Positions 63,483-64,000 of a stretch of DNA of 64,000 bases are shown here, in pieces. The stretch's first letter is position 1; each line of letters starts with the position of its first letter. Where the stretch lies: contig JAFEBH010000009.1 of the NCBI GenBank assembly GCA_018242765.1, positions 62,001 to 126,000 on the forward strand. The letters are read 5' to 3'. Source of the stretch: Nitrospira sp. (GTDB taxonomy: Bacteria > Nitrospirota > Nitrospiria > Nitrospirales > Nitrospiraceae). Made by a program: the position numbers and the translations under genes. Below the pieces are notes generated by a model. The model was not told where the DNA came from. It did no database searches and saw only the letters and a program-made list of their open reading frames with translations.

Positions 63483-64000
63483 ATGAAAAAAGTAGGTGGG
63501 CGCTTATGGTTGTTGACACTGGTGTTGGTGGGGTCGTTCGTCTCATTTCTTCCCTCCTACCCACCGCTCTATCAAGCCATGCCGAGCTGGCTGAAGGCGG
63601 TGTTGCCGAATAAAGGCATTACGTTGGGATTGGATCTGCAGGGCGGCATCCATATGGTGCTGGAGGTGGATGAGAATCGCGCCGTGGAAATCGCGGTGGA
63701 TCGATCGGTCACGGCCTTGCAAGATCTCGTGACGGAGAAGAAGATTGCAGTCGACTCGGTCAAGCGCATCGGGCCTGAACAAATTACGATCCAGGTTCAA
63801 AATGCCGATGCGAAAGCTTCCACCCAAAAGCTGCTCGACAACTTTCCGAACTTCGTTGAGAACGAATCGGCGGAATCGGCGGCGACCATCGTGTGGGTGT
63901 TACGCGAGGCGGAGACGAAGCGAATCAAGGATTCGGCCATCAATCAAGCATTGGAAACCATCCGAAACCGAATCGATCAATTCGGGGTGGCGGAACCGAT
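63483..64000 (+). CDS. secD: Protein translocase subunit SecD, 5' part (cut by window end)
   Basis: First 172 residues of SecD: N-terminal membrane helix (LWLLTLVLVGSFVSFL), then the family motif KGITLGLDLQGGIHMVLEV near residue 44 and the start of the P1 domain, with ALETIRNRIDQFGVAEP at the edge. SecD with SecF uses the proton motive force to help pull secreted proteins across the membrane. The gene runs on beyond the window. Confidence 0.95.
   Translation, partial: MKKVGGRLWLLTLVLVGSFVSFLPSYPPLYQAMPSWLKAVLPNKGITLGLDLQGGIHMVLEVDENRAVEIAVDRSVTALQDLVTEKKIAVDSVKRIGPEQITIQVQNADAKASTQKLLDNFPNFVENESAESAATIVWVLREAETKRIKDSAINQALETIRNRIDQFGVAEP

Overview
The window (GC about 55-58%) reads as chromosome from a Nitrospira species (phylum Nitrospirota). 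The main grounds are a urea-using gene set (urtABCDE plus urease), two large cytochrome bd-like oxidase subunits with no CydB partner, a c-type cytochrome protein with a C-terminal domain like the nitrite oxidoreductase gamma subunit, and many envelope proteins of unknown role. This assignment is inferred from gene content. No rRNA, tRNA, amo or nxrAB gene is visible, so the window alone cannot separate a canonical nitrite oxidiser from a comammox strain.

Layout. 1-7.05 kb: purine operon purC-purS-purQ-purL-purF with a small membrane protein and a small exported protein inserted, followed by a PilZ protein. 7.4-10.6 kb: five tightly spaced genes, the last four overlapping by ATGA or GTGA junctions (unknown, degenerate metallo-beta-lactamase fold, TPR, unknown, methyltransferase). 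10.5-17.8 kb: DCC-family protein, exported unknown, membrane-anchored TPR/HEYVH peptidase (minus strand), recG, coiled-coil protein and Ppx/GppA. 17.8-20.7 kb: a small accessory island with an HNH nuclease, an IS5-type insertion that splits a gene with a SIR2-like N-terminus, a frameshifted XRE antitoxin-like gene, and a duplicated 3' end of the next gene. 20.6-27.5 kb: PqqD-like/methyltransferase fusion, cupredoxin, histone-like Lys-rich protein, pentapeptide-like repeat protein, scpA-scpB, and a putative lipoprotein.

28.3-41 kb: nitrogen-from-urea locus. urtABCDE imports urea, a NicO/UreH-type permease probably supplies nickel, ureABC encodes urease, and ureF-ureG-ureD encode maturation proteins (no ureE). 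UreB carries an N-terminal twin-arginine leader, nearly the same as the leader of UrtA, which is unexpected for a cytoplasmic enzyme. 41-44.2 kb: fatty-acid desaturase, a strongly signalled exported cupredoxin-like protein, and a second O-methyltransferase-like protein.

44.3-58.3 kb: respiratory region. It holds a DUF420 membrane protein, a protein with two PCP_red-like repeats, a polytopic unknown, bd-like oxidase copy 1, a DUF3047 protein, two membrane-anchored SUMF1-domain proteins without the catalytic cysteines, three single-helix mini-proteins of 34-43 residues, bd-like oxidase copy 2, and three membrane or periplasmic c-type cytochromes ending in the NXR-gamma-like protein and a strong terminator. 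The second oxidase and its cytochromes look like one electron-transfer complex. 58.4-64 kb: mobA, a GT9 glycosyltransferase, argS, and the tgt-yajC-secD cluster (secD cut by the window edge).
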